Source: Bacteroidota bacterium (GTDB lineage Bacteria; Bacteroidota; Bacteroidia; AKYH767-A; 2013-40CM-41-45). From it: 64,000 nucleotides of DNA. Location: contig JADKIH010000009.1 of the NCBI GenBank assembly GCA_016721305.1, positions 1 to 64,000 of the forward strand. The letters run 5' to 3'. Positions 46,032 through 54,971 of this stretch are shown one piece after another. Below the pieces are notes generated by a model. It had not been told where the DNA came from. It did not search any database and saw nothing but the letters and a program-made list of their open reading frames with translations. The translations under genes and the position numbers were made by a program. Positions within the stretch are counted from its first letter, which is position 1. The number at the start of each line of letters is the position of its first letter.

Positions 46032-46057
46032 ATTCAAAATTCAGAATTTTGAATTTA
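46029..46057. repeat. 29-base palindrome containing both stop codons of a convergent pair
   Basis: TAAATTCAAAATTC (46029-46042), a central A, and its exact reverse complement (46044-46057). The left TAA is the lepB stop. The right end read on minus is the TAA stop of the NUDIX gene. Same family as 31515-31566. Confidence 0.9.
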
Positions 46058-46636
46058 AAGTAGTTTTTGCATCGCCGCATACTGCAGCAGCATAATCGTC
46101 TTCGCGTCTTTGATTTCACCTGATTGAATCATTTGAAGAGCATGATCGAATTTCATTTCGAGCACTTCAATATTTTCTTCTTCGTGCTCTGCTCCGCCGC
46201 CTTCGCTTACTTTCATTTCTTTGGAATATTCGGCTACGAAAAAGTATAGAATTTCAGTCACAGACCCCGGCGACATATACGCTTCGAAGATCTTACGAAT
46301 GTGCGAAACTTTGTAGCCTGTTTCCTCTTCAGTTTCGCGACGGATGCAGTCTTCCGCATTATCCTTATCGAGCAAACCTGCACATGCTTCAATCATCAGT
46401 CCGCTTTCGTTTCCATTGATATAAGTCGGCATCCTGAATTGACGGGTCAAAACAACGGATTGTTGCTCTTTATTGTAAAGCAAAATCACCGCCCCATTTC
46501 CGCGATCGTACGCTTCTCTGCTCTGAGTTATGACACTTCCGTCTTTCTTCTTAAACTCAAAAGTTAGTTTACGGAGCGTGTACCAGTTGTCGGATAGGAT
46601 TTGGTTGGAGAGGATTTTGATGTTGGGGTTGGTCAT
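46055..46636 (-). CDS. NUDIX hydrolase, NudK-like
   Basis: 193 residues with a NUDIX box AGLLDKDNAEDCIRRETEEE followed by TGY. The core REtxEExG is intact, but the position usually held by Glu after GLLDxD is Asn. The N-terminal text (NWYTLRKLTFEF, QSREAYDRGNGAVILLYN) and LTRQFRMPTYIN resemble GDP-mannose/ADP-ribose pyrophosphatases such as NudK. It probably hydrolyses a nucleoside diphosphate sugar. It may share transcripts with the acyl-CoA reductase gene upstream on the same strand, separated by repeat DNA. Confidence 0.88.
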   Translation of the reverse strand: MTNPNIKILSNQILSDNWYTLRKLTFEFKKKDGSVITQSREAYDRGNGAVILLYNKEQQSVVLTRQFRMPTYINGNESGLMIEACAGLLDKDNAEDCIRRETEEETGYKVSHIRKIFEAYMSPGSVTEILYFFVAEYSKEMKVSEGGGAEHEEENIEVLEMKFDHALQMIQSGEIKDAKTIMLLQYAAMQKLL

Positions 46637-46642
46637 CTTGTT

Positions 46643-46745
46643 GGTAAGTTGTAAGTAGTAAGTAGTAGGTAGTAAGTAGTAAGTAGTAAGTAGTAGGTAG
46701 TAAGTAGTAGGTAGTAAGTAAGTAGTAAGTAGAAAATAGTAAGTG
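46643..46745. repeat. GTAAGTA heptamer tract (TTGTAAGTAGTAAG family)
   Basis: About 100 bases of GTAAGTA/GTAGGTA heptamers, beginning six bases before the NUDIX start codon on the minus strand. Its left end is the reverse complement of the element at 46865-46906. Confidence 0.9.
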
Positions 46746-46864
46746 GCTAGGATAAAAGTGTGAGTCTTTTTACAATATGAAATTAATTTTCTTTTTTTCG
46801 ATAACGATTAGATTGTAAAATAATTCTGGCTCAAAGTAATAAATACCAATAATAACCTGTAAGG

Positions 46865-46906
46865 CAACTTACTATTTACTACTTAACTTACTACTTACAA
46901 CTTACC
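46865..46906. repeat. TTGTAAGTAGTAAG element overlapping a stop codon
   Basis: On the minus strand GGTAAGTTGTAAGTAGTAAG starts within the last codons of the acyl-CoA reductase gene, and the element supplies its TAA stop (46895-46897). It forms inverted arms with 46643-46662. Confidence 0.85.
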
Positions 46907-48010
46907 AGCCAAAGATCCCAACCACCCCACCGTATCCACTCCATCCGCGTAATTCCACAGCTTGGGCGATTGGGTGTTGCCGAAGCCTACATGATTGGCT
47001 TTTAGTTGAGGATTGGAAAGCGTTTCGGGAGCAGCGACGATGCATTGAAGGTTTTCAGAATTTTCGAGCAGGTGTTTTTCCAATTCCTGCCTATTGGAGT
47101 AACGTTCGTAGTGCAGAATGGAAATTGGTGATGCTATTCTCGGGTCTTCCATGATGATAAGAAAGCCGTTTTGTAGGAATGGGACTTGCTTCAGTAGTAG
47201 AACGGAATTATTGTATTCGAAATTATTCATGTACTGATTGTGATTCATGATTTCATTAAACGAATACATCGCTTCAAAGAACGGATCAAAAATGTAATCG
47301 GAAGGAACATAGAGCTTCGACACATTTCTGCATCCCAGTCCGAAATATGTGAAGACATCTTTTCCTAGCATTTCGAGTTGCTCCTTTGTTTCACTGCCGT
47401 TTAAGACAGCAACTCCATTTCTGTTTTTACGAATGATATTCGGATACTTTCCGAAGTAATGCTCAAAGTAACGTGCAGAGTTATTACTGCCTGTTGCAAT
47501 CACAGCTTCTATTCCTTTTAGTTGTGCAACAAAACGAATACGCTCTTTCAACCTTGGGTCGATTTCGATAAGCAAATCTGCCATGAATGGAAGTAAGTAT
47601 GGATCATCGCTTGCATTTTTCCCGAGGTAATTATGACCGGTCACAACAACCGACAATAAATCGTGTAAGCCGACGAATGGAATATTTCCGGCATTGATCA
47701 CTCCTACCGTCATGCCTTTTTCTCTTGGCTCACCGTATTTGCCAAGCCACAGCTCCACCTTTTCCTTGCTTAAAGCCAATGCCCATTGGTCGATGGACAT
47801 GATACAATTGGCTTCCGTGAACCAGGAATTGGCTCGTGAAGCAGAGCGAATTGTTTCCTTTAAAGGAGTCGATTTATTTGGATCCGACTTGTATTCGGAA
47901 GACATTTGGGCTAAGCGACGACCGAATTCGGCCAGAATAGCTGTATAATCCTGCTTTTTCATGAGTAATGTCAGTTTAAAAAGTTCGATTTCGTTCTTTG
48001 AAATGAACAT
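46895..48010 (-). CDS. LuxC-type acyl-CoA reductase
   Basis: 371 residues of the LuxC fold (aldehyde-dehydrogenase superfamily): TVGVINAGNIPFVGLHDLLS, VVTGHNYLGKNASDDPYLLP, the nucleophile Cys in YFGLGCRNVSKLYVPSDY and FNEIMNHNQYMNN. It reduces an activated fatty acyl group to aldehyde. Earlier ATGs (48010, or codon 17 MKKQDYT at 47962) leave the start open. The box at 48043-48050 fits 48010. It is divergent from a ferredoxin gene 54 bases away, which could supply electrons or only share control. Confidence 0.88.
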   Translation of the reverse strand: MFISKNEIELFKLTLLMKKQDYTAILAEFGRRLAQMSSEYKSDPNKSTPLKETIRSASRANSWFTEANCIMSIDQWALALSKEKVELWLGKYGEPREKGMTVGVINAGNIPFVGLHDLLSVVVTGHNYLGKNASDDPYLLPFMADLLIEIDPRLKERIRFVAQLKGIEAVIATGSNNSARYFEHYFGKYPNIIRKNRNGVAVLNGSETKEQLEMLGKDVFTYFGLGCRNVSKLYVPSDYIFDPFFEAMYSFNEIMNHNQYMNNFEYNNSVLLLKQVPFLQNGFLIIMEDPRIASPISILHYERYSNRQELEKHLLENSENLQCIVAAPETLSNPQLKANHVGFGNTQSPKLWNYADGVDTVGWLGSLAGKL

Positions 48011-48026
48011 TTTCTACTTATTTTTG
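47997..48026 (+). promoter_or_regulatory. Promoter of the ferredoxin gene
   Basis: TTTG (47997-48000), 18 bases, TATTTTTG (48019-48026), ATG at 48065. Excellent match. It overlaps the start of the divergent acyl-CoA reductase gene. Confidence 0.7.
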
Positions 48027-48042
48027 CTGCGAAATTTAACCC

Positions 48043-48050
48043 CAAAAGTA
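48043..48050 (-). promoter_or_regulatory. -7 box of the acyl-CoA reductase gene
   Basis: TACTTTTG on the minus strand, 32 bases before the ATG at 48010, interleaved with the ferredoxin promoter. Confidence 0.45.
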
Positions 48051-48064
48051 GAAAAGGAACAGAT

Positions 48065-48412
48065 ATGGCTATCATGATTACCGAAGAATGCATCAACTGT
48101 GGTGCATGCGAACCAGAGTGTCCGAATAACGCAATTTATGAAGGCGGTGCCGAATGGCGTTTTTCAGACGGTACTAATGTAAAAGGAATGTTCAAACGCA
48201 TGGACGGCAGTTCAGTAGATGCTGATGCTGCTCAAACTCCTGTATCGATGGACACTTACTATATCGTTTCTGACAAGTGTACAGAATGCGTAGGCTTCCA
48301 CGATGAGCCACAATGTGCTTCTGTTTGTCCTGTTGACTGCTGTGTTGACGATCCTAACTTCCGTGAATCGAAAGAGGCGTTGACCGGTAAAAAAGACGCA
48401 ATGCACTCTTAA
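48065..48412 (+). CDS. Dicluster 4Fe-4S ferredoxin
   Basis: 115 residues. First cluster motif CINCGACEPECP (residues 10-21). The second is CTECVGFHDEPQCASVCPVD, with the long spacer of the Alvin-type (YfhL-like) ferredoxins. Between them lies an insert of about 45 residues (EWRFSDGTNVKGMFKRMDGS). It is a small cytoplasmic electron carrier with a strong promoter and its own terminator. The partner enzyme is not shown by context beyond the divergent acyl-CoA reductase. Confidence 0.93.
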   Translation: MAIMITEECINCGACEPECPNNAIYEGGAEWRFSDGTNVKGMFKRMDGSSVDADAAQTPVSMDTYYIVSDKCTECVGFHDEPQCASVCPVDCCVDDPNFRESKEALTGKKDAMHS

Positions 48413-48435
48413 TCGCCATTAAGAGTCAGAATATC

Positions 48436-48472
48436 AAAGGCCGTTTCACGTTATGTGATACGGCCTTTCTCT
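48436..48472 (+). terminator. Terminator of the ferredoxin gene
   Basis: AAAGGCCGTTTCAC (48436-48449) pairs at 13 of 14 positions with 48455-48468 over a GTTAT loop and ends in a T-rich stretch. Confidence 0.85.
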
Positions 48473-48485
48473 TTATCTTAGGACC

Positions 48486-49340
48486 ATGAAATTAAATCGT
48501 CTGCTCTTCTCTTTTGCTTGCTTTTTAAGCCTCTTTTTAGGCGCAAGTACGCATGCTCAGACAATAAGCTCCGATTCCCTTCAATCTGTCATCAAGCAGA
48601 TCCAGCGTGGCGAAAACGACTCCATTCGTTTCCGGAACAACCGGATTTTTAGCCAACTCCTGGAAGACTCACTCCGCAAGCCGGAATCCTTTACCGCCGA
48701 TTTTTCGTCCTGGAAAAACCTCTCCGTTATTAGCGACCCGGAGCATACGATACGAATTTACACATGGACTTTCCCGAATTATGCGGGCAGTCAGTACTTT
48801 TATTACGGCTATATTCAACTTAAAACAAGTACTCCTGATAGTCTGATAATGATAAGTTTAGCAGACTCTACCTCTAAGATTCTTAAACCCGAATCCGAGA
48901 AGCTGAGGGCTGATAAATGGCTGGGTGCTATTTACTATTCGTTAGGAAAAACCAAGAGATCAGGGGTAACTTACTATACCCTTCTGGGATGGAAAGGCGT
49001 TAATGAATCGATGACAAAGAAGGTAATCGAAGTGATGGCGATTGAAGATGGAAAGGTCAAATTCGGTTTCCCGATCCTTAAGACCGGAAGCGTATTTCGA
49101 AACCGAGTCATCTTTACTTTCACCTCCCAGGCCAGTATGACTCTTCGATTCGAAAAGGATGGCAAAGAGATCGTTTTCGACCACATCAGCAATCCCAAAA
49201 AAGGCGATTCACCCAATCTGAACCTACTCTCAGGTCCCGATGGCACATACGACAAGTTCAAACAAAAAGGCGGCCGCTGGGTTATCCAACACGATATCGA
49301 TGCTCGAACCGATTGGGAAGCAAAGGAACCGAAAGAGTAA
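48486..49340 (+). CDS. Secreted protein of unknown function
   Basis: 284 residues. Signal peptide MKLNRLLFSFACFLSLFLGA, cleaved before QTISSDSLQ. The mature part is a beta-rich domain with WKNLSVISDPEHTIRIYTWT, YGYIQLKT and HTLLGWKG-like text (YYTLLGWKGVNESMTKKVIE). I know this only as a conserved secreted protein of the phylum. The stop codon is the first three bases of a TAAGTAGTAAG repeat. Confidence 0.75.
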   Translation: MKLNRLLFSFACFLSLFLGASTHAQTISSDSLQSVIKQIQRGENDSIRFRNNRIFSQLLEDSLRKPESFTADFSSWKNLSVISDPEHTIRIYTWTFPNYAGSQYFYYGYIQLKTSTPDSLIMISLADSTSKILKPESEKLRADKWLGAIYYSLGKTKRSGVTYYTLLGWKGVNESMTKKVIEVMAIEDGKVKFGFPILKTGSVFRNRVIFTFTSQASMTLRFEKDGKEIVFDHISNPKKGDSPNLNLLSGPDGTYDKFKQKGGRWVIQHDIDARTDWEAKEPKE

Positions 49341-49364
49341 GTAGTAAGTTGTAAGTAGTAAGTT
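49338..49364. repeat. TTGTAAGTAGTAAG element starting at a stop codon
   Basis: TAAGTAGTAAGTTG repeated nearly twice. Its first TAA is the stop of the secreted-protein gene. Confidence 0.85.
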
Positions 49365-49455
49365 GACTTAGGATTGGGGCCATTGGCTAATTTGGAAGAG
49401 GCAGCTGTTAACTTGGCCGACCCCCACTAATTACTAACTACCAATTTCTAATTAC

Positions 49456-49554
49456 ACACTTACTACTTACTACTTACTACTTACTACTTACTACTTACTA
49501 CTTACTACTTACTACTTACTACTTACTACTTACTACTTACTACTTACCACTTAC
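49456..49554. repeat. About 14 tandem ACTTACT heptamers
   Basis: An almost pure CTTACTA heptamer tract of about 98 bases, in reverse orientation to 49338-49364, so the two can form a long imperfect hairpin. It ends about 40 bases before the aminotransferase ATG. Confidence 0.92.
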
Positions 49555-49594
49555 CAAGAAGAATTACTAGCTTCGCACCCGAAATTCCCATAAA

Positions 49595-50674
49595 ATGAAT
49601 AAAGTTAAACTCTTCATCCCCGGTCCTACGTACGTTCATCCGAGCGTGTTGGAAAAGATGGGAACTCCGATGATCGGGCACCGTACTCCGGAAGCATCTG
49701 AACTTCAGAAAAACATCTCGATGAAAATGCGTGAGCTGATGTTCACTGAATCGAATAAAATTGTTCTCAGTACATCATCGGGCACGGGTTTAATGGAAGG
49801 TGCCATACGCAGTGCCACTCAAAAGCGCGCCATCGTTTTCTCTGTCGGTGCTTTTGGTAAACGCTGGCATGAACTGGCTGTGCTCAATGGCATTGAAGCT
49901 GATCTCCACGAAGAAGAATCGGGGCAGCCTACTATGCCTGAGACAGTAGATCGCTATCTTAAAACGGGCAAATACGATACGGTGACCATCACCCATAACG
50001 AAACTTCAACGGGTATCATGAATCCTATTGAAGCTATTGCTGATGTGATTCGTAAGTATCCGAAAGTGGTGTGGCTGGTGGATTGCGTCAGCTCACTAGG
50101 CGGATCCAAAATCGAAGTGGATCGACTGGGAATCGATGTTTGTATCACTTCATCACAAAAAGCATTGGCACTTCCTCCGGGAATGGCCATTGCATCTGTT
50201 TCTGCAAAGGCTGAAGAACGTTTTCAGAAGAATGGGCATCGGGGATATTATCTCGATTTCCTTACTCTCTGCGAATACATCGACAAGAAAAATTATCAGT
50301 ACACCTGTACTCCATCGCTCTCGCATATGTTTGCCCTCGACTTTCAGCTCGATCGCATTATGAAAGAGGGTATCGAAAATCGCTTTATTCGTCATATCGA
50401 AATGGCAGAGCATGTGATCAACTGGGCAAGCCATTTCTTTAAGGTCTACCCTGCTCCCGGTTTCGAATCGCTGACGGTAACTACGATTGCCAACACCCGC
50501 AATATTGACATCAGCGCCTTGAACAAAGAACTTGTTCAGAAAGACATGATCATTGCCAATGGTTATGGCGAGCTTAAAAATAAAACATTCCGTATCGGAC
50601 ATATGGGAGATCTCACTCTTGAAGATGTGACTTTACTGACTGATACAATCGAATCAATTCTAAAATTAAAGTAA
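49595..50674 (+). CDS. Class V aminotransferase (alanine-glyoxylate / phosphoserine type)
   Basis: 359 residues, PLP-dependent. Family text KLFIPGPTYVHPSVLEKMGT and MIGHRTPEASELQK, the glycine loop SSGTGLMEGAIR, the cofactor Asp in VWLVDCVSSLGG, and the Schiff-base Lys in ITSSQKALALPPG. Members act as serine-glyoxylate, alanine-glyoxylate or phosphoserine aminotransferases. The DUF1015 gene 15 bases downstream is often linked to serine synthesis genes, which leans toward a SerC-like role (inference). Confidence 0.85.
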   Translation: MNKVKLFIPGPTYVHPSVLEKMGTPMIGHRTPEASELQKNISMKMRELMFTESNKIVLSTSSGTGLMEGAIRSATQKRAIVFSVGAFGKRWHELAVLNGIEADLHEEESGQPTMPETVDRYLKTGKYDTVTITHNETSTGIMNPIEAIADVIRKYPKVVWLVDCVSSLGGSKIEVDRLGIDVCITSSQKALALPPGMAIASVSAKAEERFQKNGHRGYYLDFLTLCEYIDKKNYQYTCTPSLSHMFALDFQLDRIMKEGIENRFIRHIEMAEHVINWASHFFKVYPAPGFESLTVTTIANTRNIDISALNKELVQKDMIIANGYGELKNKTFRIGHMGDLTLEDVTLLTDTIESILKLK

Positions 50675-50689
50675 TCCTCTAATACTATT

Positions 50690-51935
50690 ATGGCCATTTT
50701 AAAACCCTTCAAAGGCATTCGTCCGAAAAGTAATTCCGTGACACAAGTTGCGAGCAAACCATATGATGTTCTCGATGAAAAAGAAGCTCGTAAAGAATGC
50801 GAAGGAAATCCGCTCTCGTTTTATCATGTCATTAAACCGGAGATCGATTTCGCCGACGACTTTGATCATTACGCTCCTGAAATTTACAAAAAGGGTATTG
50901 CTAATTTTAAGCAAATGGTTAAAGACGGAGTGTTTTTTACCGATGAAAAAGAATGTTATTACATCTACGCTCAAACGATGAATGGTCGTCGTCAGTACGG
51001 AATAGTAGGCGCTGCCTCTATCGACGATTATTTCAACGATGTAATAAAGAAGCACGAGCTTACTCGTCCTGACAAAGAAGAAGACAGAAAGAATCACGTA
51101 CGTTATAGCGAACTAAATTACGAGCCGGTATTTTTCGCCTATCCTAAAATGCCTGCACTCGATCGTATTGTTGAAGAAGTAATCAAGAATAAGCCTGAGT
51201 ACGATTTCACGGCTGATGACGGAATCGGACACACATTCTGGGTTGTCAATTCTGATCAGCAGATCGCCGACATCACTAATTACTTTGCGCAATTGCCGGC
51301 GACTTATGTAGCCGACGGTCACCACCGCACGGCAGCAGCTGCATTGGTTGGAAAAGAACTAAGAGAGAAAAATCCGAATCACACCGGCAAAGAAGAGTAC
51401 AACTATTTTCTCGCCGTTCATTTTCCGGACGATCAATTAGCCATCATGGATTATAATCGTGTAGTGAAAGATCTAAACGGCCTCACTCCTGCCGACTTCC
51501 TCAAGAAACTTGAAAATAGTTTTGATGTAGAGGAAAAAGGCAGCAAAGAATTTCGTCCGATGAGTTTGCACGAATTCGGAATGTATCTCGAAGGAAAGTG
51601 GTATAAACTGACAGCTAAAAAAGGCACTTACAACGATGCAGATCCAATCGGTGTTCTTGATGTTACCAATTTTATCGGAGCAAATTCTGGAGCCGATTTT
51701 GAATATCAAAGATCTTAGAACAGACAAGCGTATTGAATTTGTCGGAGGACTTCGCGGTTTAGGTGAGCTCGAAAAACGGGTAAACAACGGCTCGATGAAA
51801 GTTGCTTTTGCGCTTTACCCGGTAACGATGAAGCAGCTGATCGACATTGCCGACAGCGGTAAGATTATGCCTCCGAAAACTACGTGGTTTGAGCCTAAAT
51901 TAAGAAGCGGGCTCGTTCTGCATTCGTTGGTTTAA
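50690..51935 (+). CDS. DUF1015 protein (frameshift corrected)
   Basis: About 414 residues: LKPFKGIRPKSNSVTQVASK with the conserved PYDVLDEKEA, then HVIKPEID, and YVADGHHRTAAAALVGKEL. One extra A at 51668-51669 shifts the frame. Without it the text reads GVLDVTILSEQILEPILNIK and continues to KTTWFEPKLRSGLVLHSLV. DUF1015 is a widespread family with a ParB-like fold region and unknown biochemical role. It forms a two-gene unit with the aminotransferase. Its stop overlaps that of the convergent peroxidase in TTAA (51932-51935). Confidence 0.85.
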
Positions 51936-52513
51936 GCATTCAGTAGCGAGTGCATCAATTTGCTGCCAGGCTCTACAGCCGAAGGCAGACATGCTATCAG
52001 TCGGCCATTCTCATCGAGCAAGTACTTCCAGAAATTCCATTGCGGTAAGCGACGATTCCATCCGTTTTGAGTCGGATTTGTGAGCCAATTATACAATGTA
52101 CTCTGAGCATTCAGCCTGATTCCGATTTTTTTCATCACCCGAAAGGTAATTCCGAAATTCACCTCACAGAATTTAGCAATGCCGGCATCATTCTCCTTCT
52201 CCTGCTTCCCGAAGTCATTGCAAGGAAAAGCGAGAATGACTAATGAACTCTTGTAGGTATCCTGCAACTGCTGTAAGTCTTTATACTGTCTGGTAAAACT
52301 ACAGCGGCTAGCCGTATTTACAATCAGGATCTTTTTTCCCCTATATGCTTTCAGATCAATCTCCCCATTAGCTTCATCCTTCAATTTTGAGTCAAAGATG
52401 GACGGCAAGGAATTAGAATCTTTGCCCGGAAAGGCAGGTTTAGCAACGAAATTGCCAATGATGCCGGATATAAGGAGCTTATAGTAAGTCAAACGAGGAA
52501 ACACAGTATGCAT
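51932..52513 (-). CDS. Glutathione peroxidase-like thiol peroxidase
   Basis: 193 residues from the ATG at 52513 (MHTVFPRLTYYKLLISGIIG). A TTG at 52561 is possible, but the -7 box lies inside that extension. The peroxidatic Cys is in NTASRCSFT, followed by AFPCNDFGKQE with the conserved Gln and a second Cys, and WNFWKYLLDENGR, where the usual WNFTK has a second Trp. An N-terminal hydrophobic stretch may anchor it to the membrane. It reduces peroxides, probably with thioredoxin in bacteria. Confidence 0.87.
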   Translation of the reverse strand: MHTVFPRLTYYKLLISGIIGNFVAKPAFPGKDSNSLPSIFDSKLKDEANGEIDLKAYRGKKILIVNTASRCSFTRQYKDLQQLQDTYKSSLVILAFPCNDFGKQEKENDAGIAKFCEVNFGITFRVMKKIGIRLNAQSTLYNWLTNPTQNGWNRRLPQWNFWKYLLDENGRLIACLPSAVEPGSKLMHSLLNA

Positions 52514-52533
52514 AAGTCGCAGTGCAATTAAGT

Positions 52534-52561
52534 CAAAGATACCATTTTCTTTTTGCAGCAA
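52534..52561 (-). promoter_or_regulatory. Promoter of the peroxidase gene
   Basis: On the minus strand TTG (52561-52559), 17 bases, TATCTTTG (52541-52534), then the ATG 20 bases on. Confidence 0.55.
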
Positions 52562-52602
52562 TATTTGGTCGTTACAAACTTCTGAATTTACTTTACAGCC
52601 TC

Positions 52603-53268
52603 ATGATCAATGCTGAAGTGTACCAATCTTTGCTGGAAGAGTTAAAACCCTTCAATGCTACTCTACTGGCAGTAAGTAAGACTAAGCCTGTTGAAGATAT
52701 TCTTGCTCTGAAATCACTCGGACAAAAAGTTTTTGGAGAAAATTATGTTCAGGAACTAGTCGCAAAATCGCAGGAAGTTGAAGAAGTTGACTGGCATTTT
52801 ATCGGACATCTTCAGAGCAATAAAGCAAAAATGATCGTGCCTTTTGTGTCGCTCATTCACGGAGTCGACAGTATTAAACTCTTAAAAGAGATCAACAAGC
52901 AGGCAGAAACGATTAATCGTATACAACCCTGCTTAATTCAGATTTTTATTGCCCGGGAAGAAACTAAATTCGGTTTGTCCATTGACGAAGCGACTGATTT
53001 TCTCACAGGAAATGAACTCGCCGGCCTGTCGAACATCCGTATCGATGGATTTATGGGAATGGCAACTAATACAACTGACACTAAACAAATTCGTCGCGAA
53101 TTTCAATCTTTACGAAGTCTATTTGAATTATATCAATCAACACACAACTTGTCAGTTTTATCAATGGGAATGAGTTCCGATTATAAGATTGCGCTGGAAG
53201 AAGGCAGTACGATGATTCGCATCGGATCGGCTATTTTCGGAGAACGAGTTTATTCAGAAAAAATATAA
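52603..53268 (+). CDS. YggS family pyridoxal-phosphate homeostasis protein
   Basis: 221 residues: LLAVSKTKP with the PLP-binding Lys26, FGENYVQEL, WHFIGHLQSNKAK, FGLSID, GFMGMATNT, SMGMSSDYKIALEEGSTMIR and IGSAIFGER. These are single-domain alanine-racemase-fold proteins that bind PLP and keep its pool balanced. The start is the ATG at 52603, because longer frames add residues foreign to the family. Its stop overlaps the ATG of the EamA gene (TAATG). Confidence 0.93.
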   Translation: MINAEVYQSLLEELKPFNATLLAVSKTKPVEDILALKSLGQKVFGENYVQELVAKSQEVEEVDWHFIGHLQSNKAKMIVPFVSLIHGVDSIKLLKEINKQAETINRIQPCLIQIFIAREETKFGLSIDEATDFLTGNELAGLSNIRIDGFMGMATNTTDTKQIRREFQSLRSLFELYQSTHNLSVLSMGMSSDYKIALEEGSTMIRIGSAIFGERVYSEKI

Positions 53269-54221
53269 TGAACAGCGGAGTCATCTTTGCATTGCTCACC
53301 GTCATTTCATGGGCAATTTGTATTTTTCCTTTTACTCAGGCAGCACATCGTTTGGGATCAAACACATTGAATCATTTTCGATTGTTGGTCGCCATGATTG
53401 TGATGGGCATAATTGGATTCGTTGTAAGTCCTTCAGATTTCATTGCCCTTTTTTCGTCAGATTATACCAATGCCTGGCTTTGGTTGGGTTTGTCGGGGAT
53501 TGTCGGATTAACCATTGGTGATTATTTCGCCTTCGCGATGTACACTATTCTCGGCCCACGACTGGGAAGCGTGCTTACAACCTTTGCTCCAGCTGCCGCA
53601 CTTTTGCTGGGAGTTTTATTGATCGGCGAACATATATCATGGGTAGGAATTGTCGGAATCGCAATCACCATTGTCGGCGTAAATTTTATCAGTTTAGGAA
53701 AAAGCGAAAGAATTAAAATCCCCAAACACCATCATCAAAATATTTCGAAAGGAATTTTATTCGGAGTGATATCGGCATTTTGTCAAGGAGCCGGATTGGT
53801 TATGGCTAAAAAGGGTTTCATGATGGAAGCTGCTTTGCATCAAGATCTGCATCCATTTCATGCCACTTTTATTCGTTTGTCGATTGCAGCGTCGTCGCTC
53901 TTCCTTGCAACCGCACTTCAGGGACGAATCAAGGAAATCATGAAACCAATAATGGAAAATCGTGATGGCGGAATCAGATACGCTCTGGCAGGAACTCTCT
54001 TTGGTCCCACATTAGGTGTTTCACTATCGCTTTATACGGTGGCTATTCTAGAACCATCCGTTGCTCAAACAATCTTCTCGCTCGTTCCTGCATTTGCATT
54101 ATTTATCTCCCGATTTTTGACAAAAGAACGAATTACATGGCAATCATTATTGGGAGTTACGATTGCAATGAGCGGTGTGATTATTTTGATTTGGCGAGAT
54201 GAGATTATCCGATTTATGTAA
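53268..54221 (+). CDS. EamA/DMT-family transporter
   Basis: 317 residues with ten predicted membrane helices in two homologous halves (FALLTVISWAICIFPFTQAA in the first, GVISAFCQGAGLVMAKKGFM in the second), ending LLGVTIAMSGVIILIWRDEI. Drug/metabolite-transporter superfamily; the substrate is unknown. A His-rich cytoplasmic loop (KIPKHHHQNIS) separates the halves. It is translationally coupled to the YggS gene. Confidence 0.88.
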   Translation: MNSGVIFALLTVISWAICIFPFTQAAHRLGSNTLNHFRLLVAMIVMGIIGFVVSPSDFIALFSSDYTNAWLWLGLSGIVGLTIGDYFAFAMYTILGPRLGSVLTTFAPAAALLLGVLLIGEHISWVGIVGIAITIVGVNFISLGKSERIKIPKHHHQNISKGILFGVISAFCQGAGLVMAKKGFMMEAALHQDLHPFHATFIRLSIAASSLFLATALQGRIKEIMKPIMENRDGGIRYALAGTLFGPTLGVSLSLYTVAILEPSVAQTIFSLVPAFALFISRFLTKERITWQSLLGVTIAMSGVIILIWRDEIIRFM

Positions 54222-54324
54222 GCATGCAACATCCGTAGGACTTTAATTCGGATTACTTCGTGAATCCAATTCTGATCCTAAGCCTGATTTCCAATGGAGA
54301 TTTGCTTTTGTTTAATCCGGAAAA

Positions 54325-54750
54325 TTATTTCACTCTTTGCACTATAGCCATCATCGCAAGTGAATAGGAATACAAGCCAAAACCACTAATGCTTCCAATG
54401 CATTTTCCGGCAATCATTGAATGATGTCGGAATTCCTCCCTTGCAAAAACATTTGAAATATGCACTTCCACAACGGGAGTTTTTATAGCCGCAATCGCAT
54501 CAGCTAATGCTACAGAGGTATGCGTATAGCCTCCGGCATTGAAAATAATACCGTCGCCTTTAAAACCATACTCATGCAAATTGTTGATCAACTCCCCTTC
54601 TACATTGCTTTGAAAGTATGTAATCGTCACGGCAGGAAATTCTGCCTTAAGCTTGATCAGGAAATCTTCGAAACTGCTTGAACCGTAAGTTTCCGGTTCG
54701 CGCTTTCCAAGCAGGTTTAAATTCGGGCCGTTGATGATGTGAATATTCAT
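54325..54750 (-). CDS. aroQ: 3-dehydroquinate dehydratase, type II
   Basis: 141 residues from the ATG at 54750 (MNIHIINGPNLNLLGKREPE). An in-frame ATG at 54807 would add residues absent from the family. The catalytic Tyr is in REPETYG, followed by SNVEGELINNLHEYG, FNAGGYTHTSVALADAI and VHISNVFAREEFRHHS. It is the shikimate-pathway enzyme of the dodecameric type. It lies between two plus-strand genes and stands alone. Confidence 0.95.
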   Translation of the reverse strand: MNIHIINGPNLNLLGKREPETYGSSSFEDFLIKLKAEFPAVTITYFQSNVEGELINNLHEYGFKGDGIIFNAGGYTHTSVALADAIAAIKTPVVEVHISNVFAREEFRHHSMIAGKCIGSISGFGLYSYSLAMMAIVQRVK

Positions 54751-54971
54751 AGCGTTGCTCTCCGATTGGAGGTATCTGAACTTGTTAGGATGATCCCATT
54801 CCGGCACGTCATACTATCAGCCATGGAATAGTGCATTCAGGGCGCAAAATAGCGACAATTATTCAAAATCGGATGTGAATAAGTTTTTTGCCGAAACTCC
54901 TGCAACTAGTGGGTTTTTGTGACTTTTGAGAAAGATCAATCGCGGAATATCTGAGCTGGAAAAGTTACATA

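Noticed and set aside
48436..48472. GTTTCAC/GTGATAC dyad as a parS site for the nearby ParB.
   Set aside because: It sits directly after the ferredoxin stop with a T-rich tail and lacks the canonical centre; it is a terminator.
49456..49554. Regular repeat array that might be a CRISPR.
   Set aside because: Units are seven bases with no spacers; it is a simple tandem repeat.
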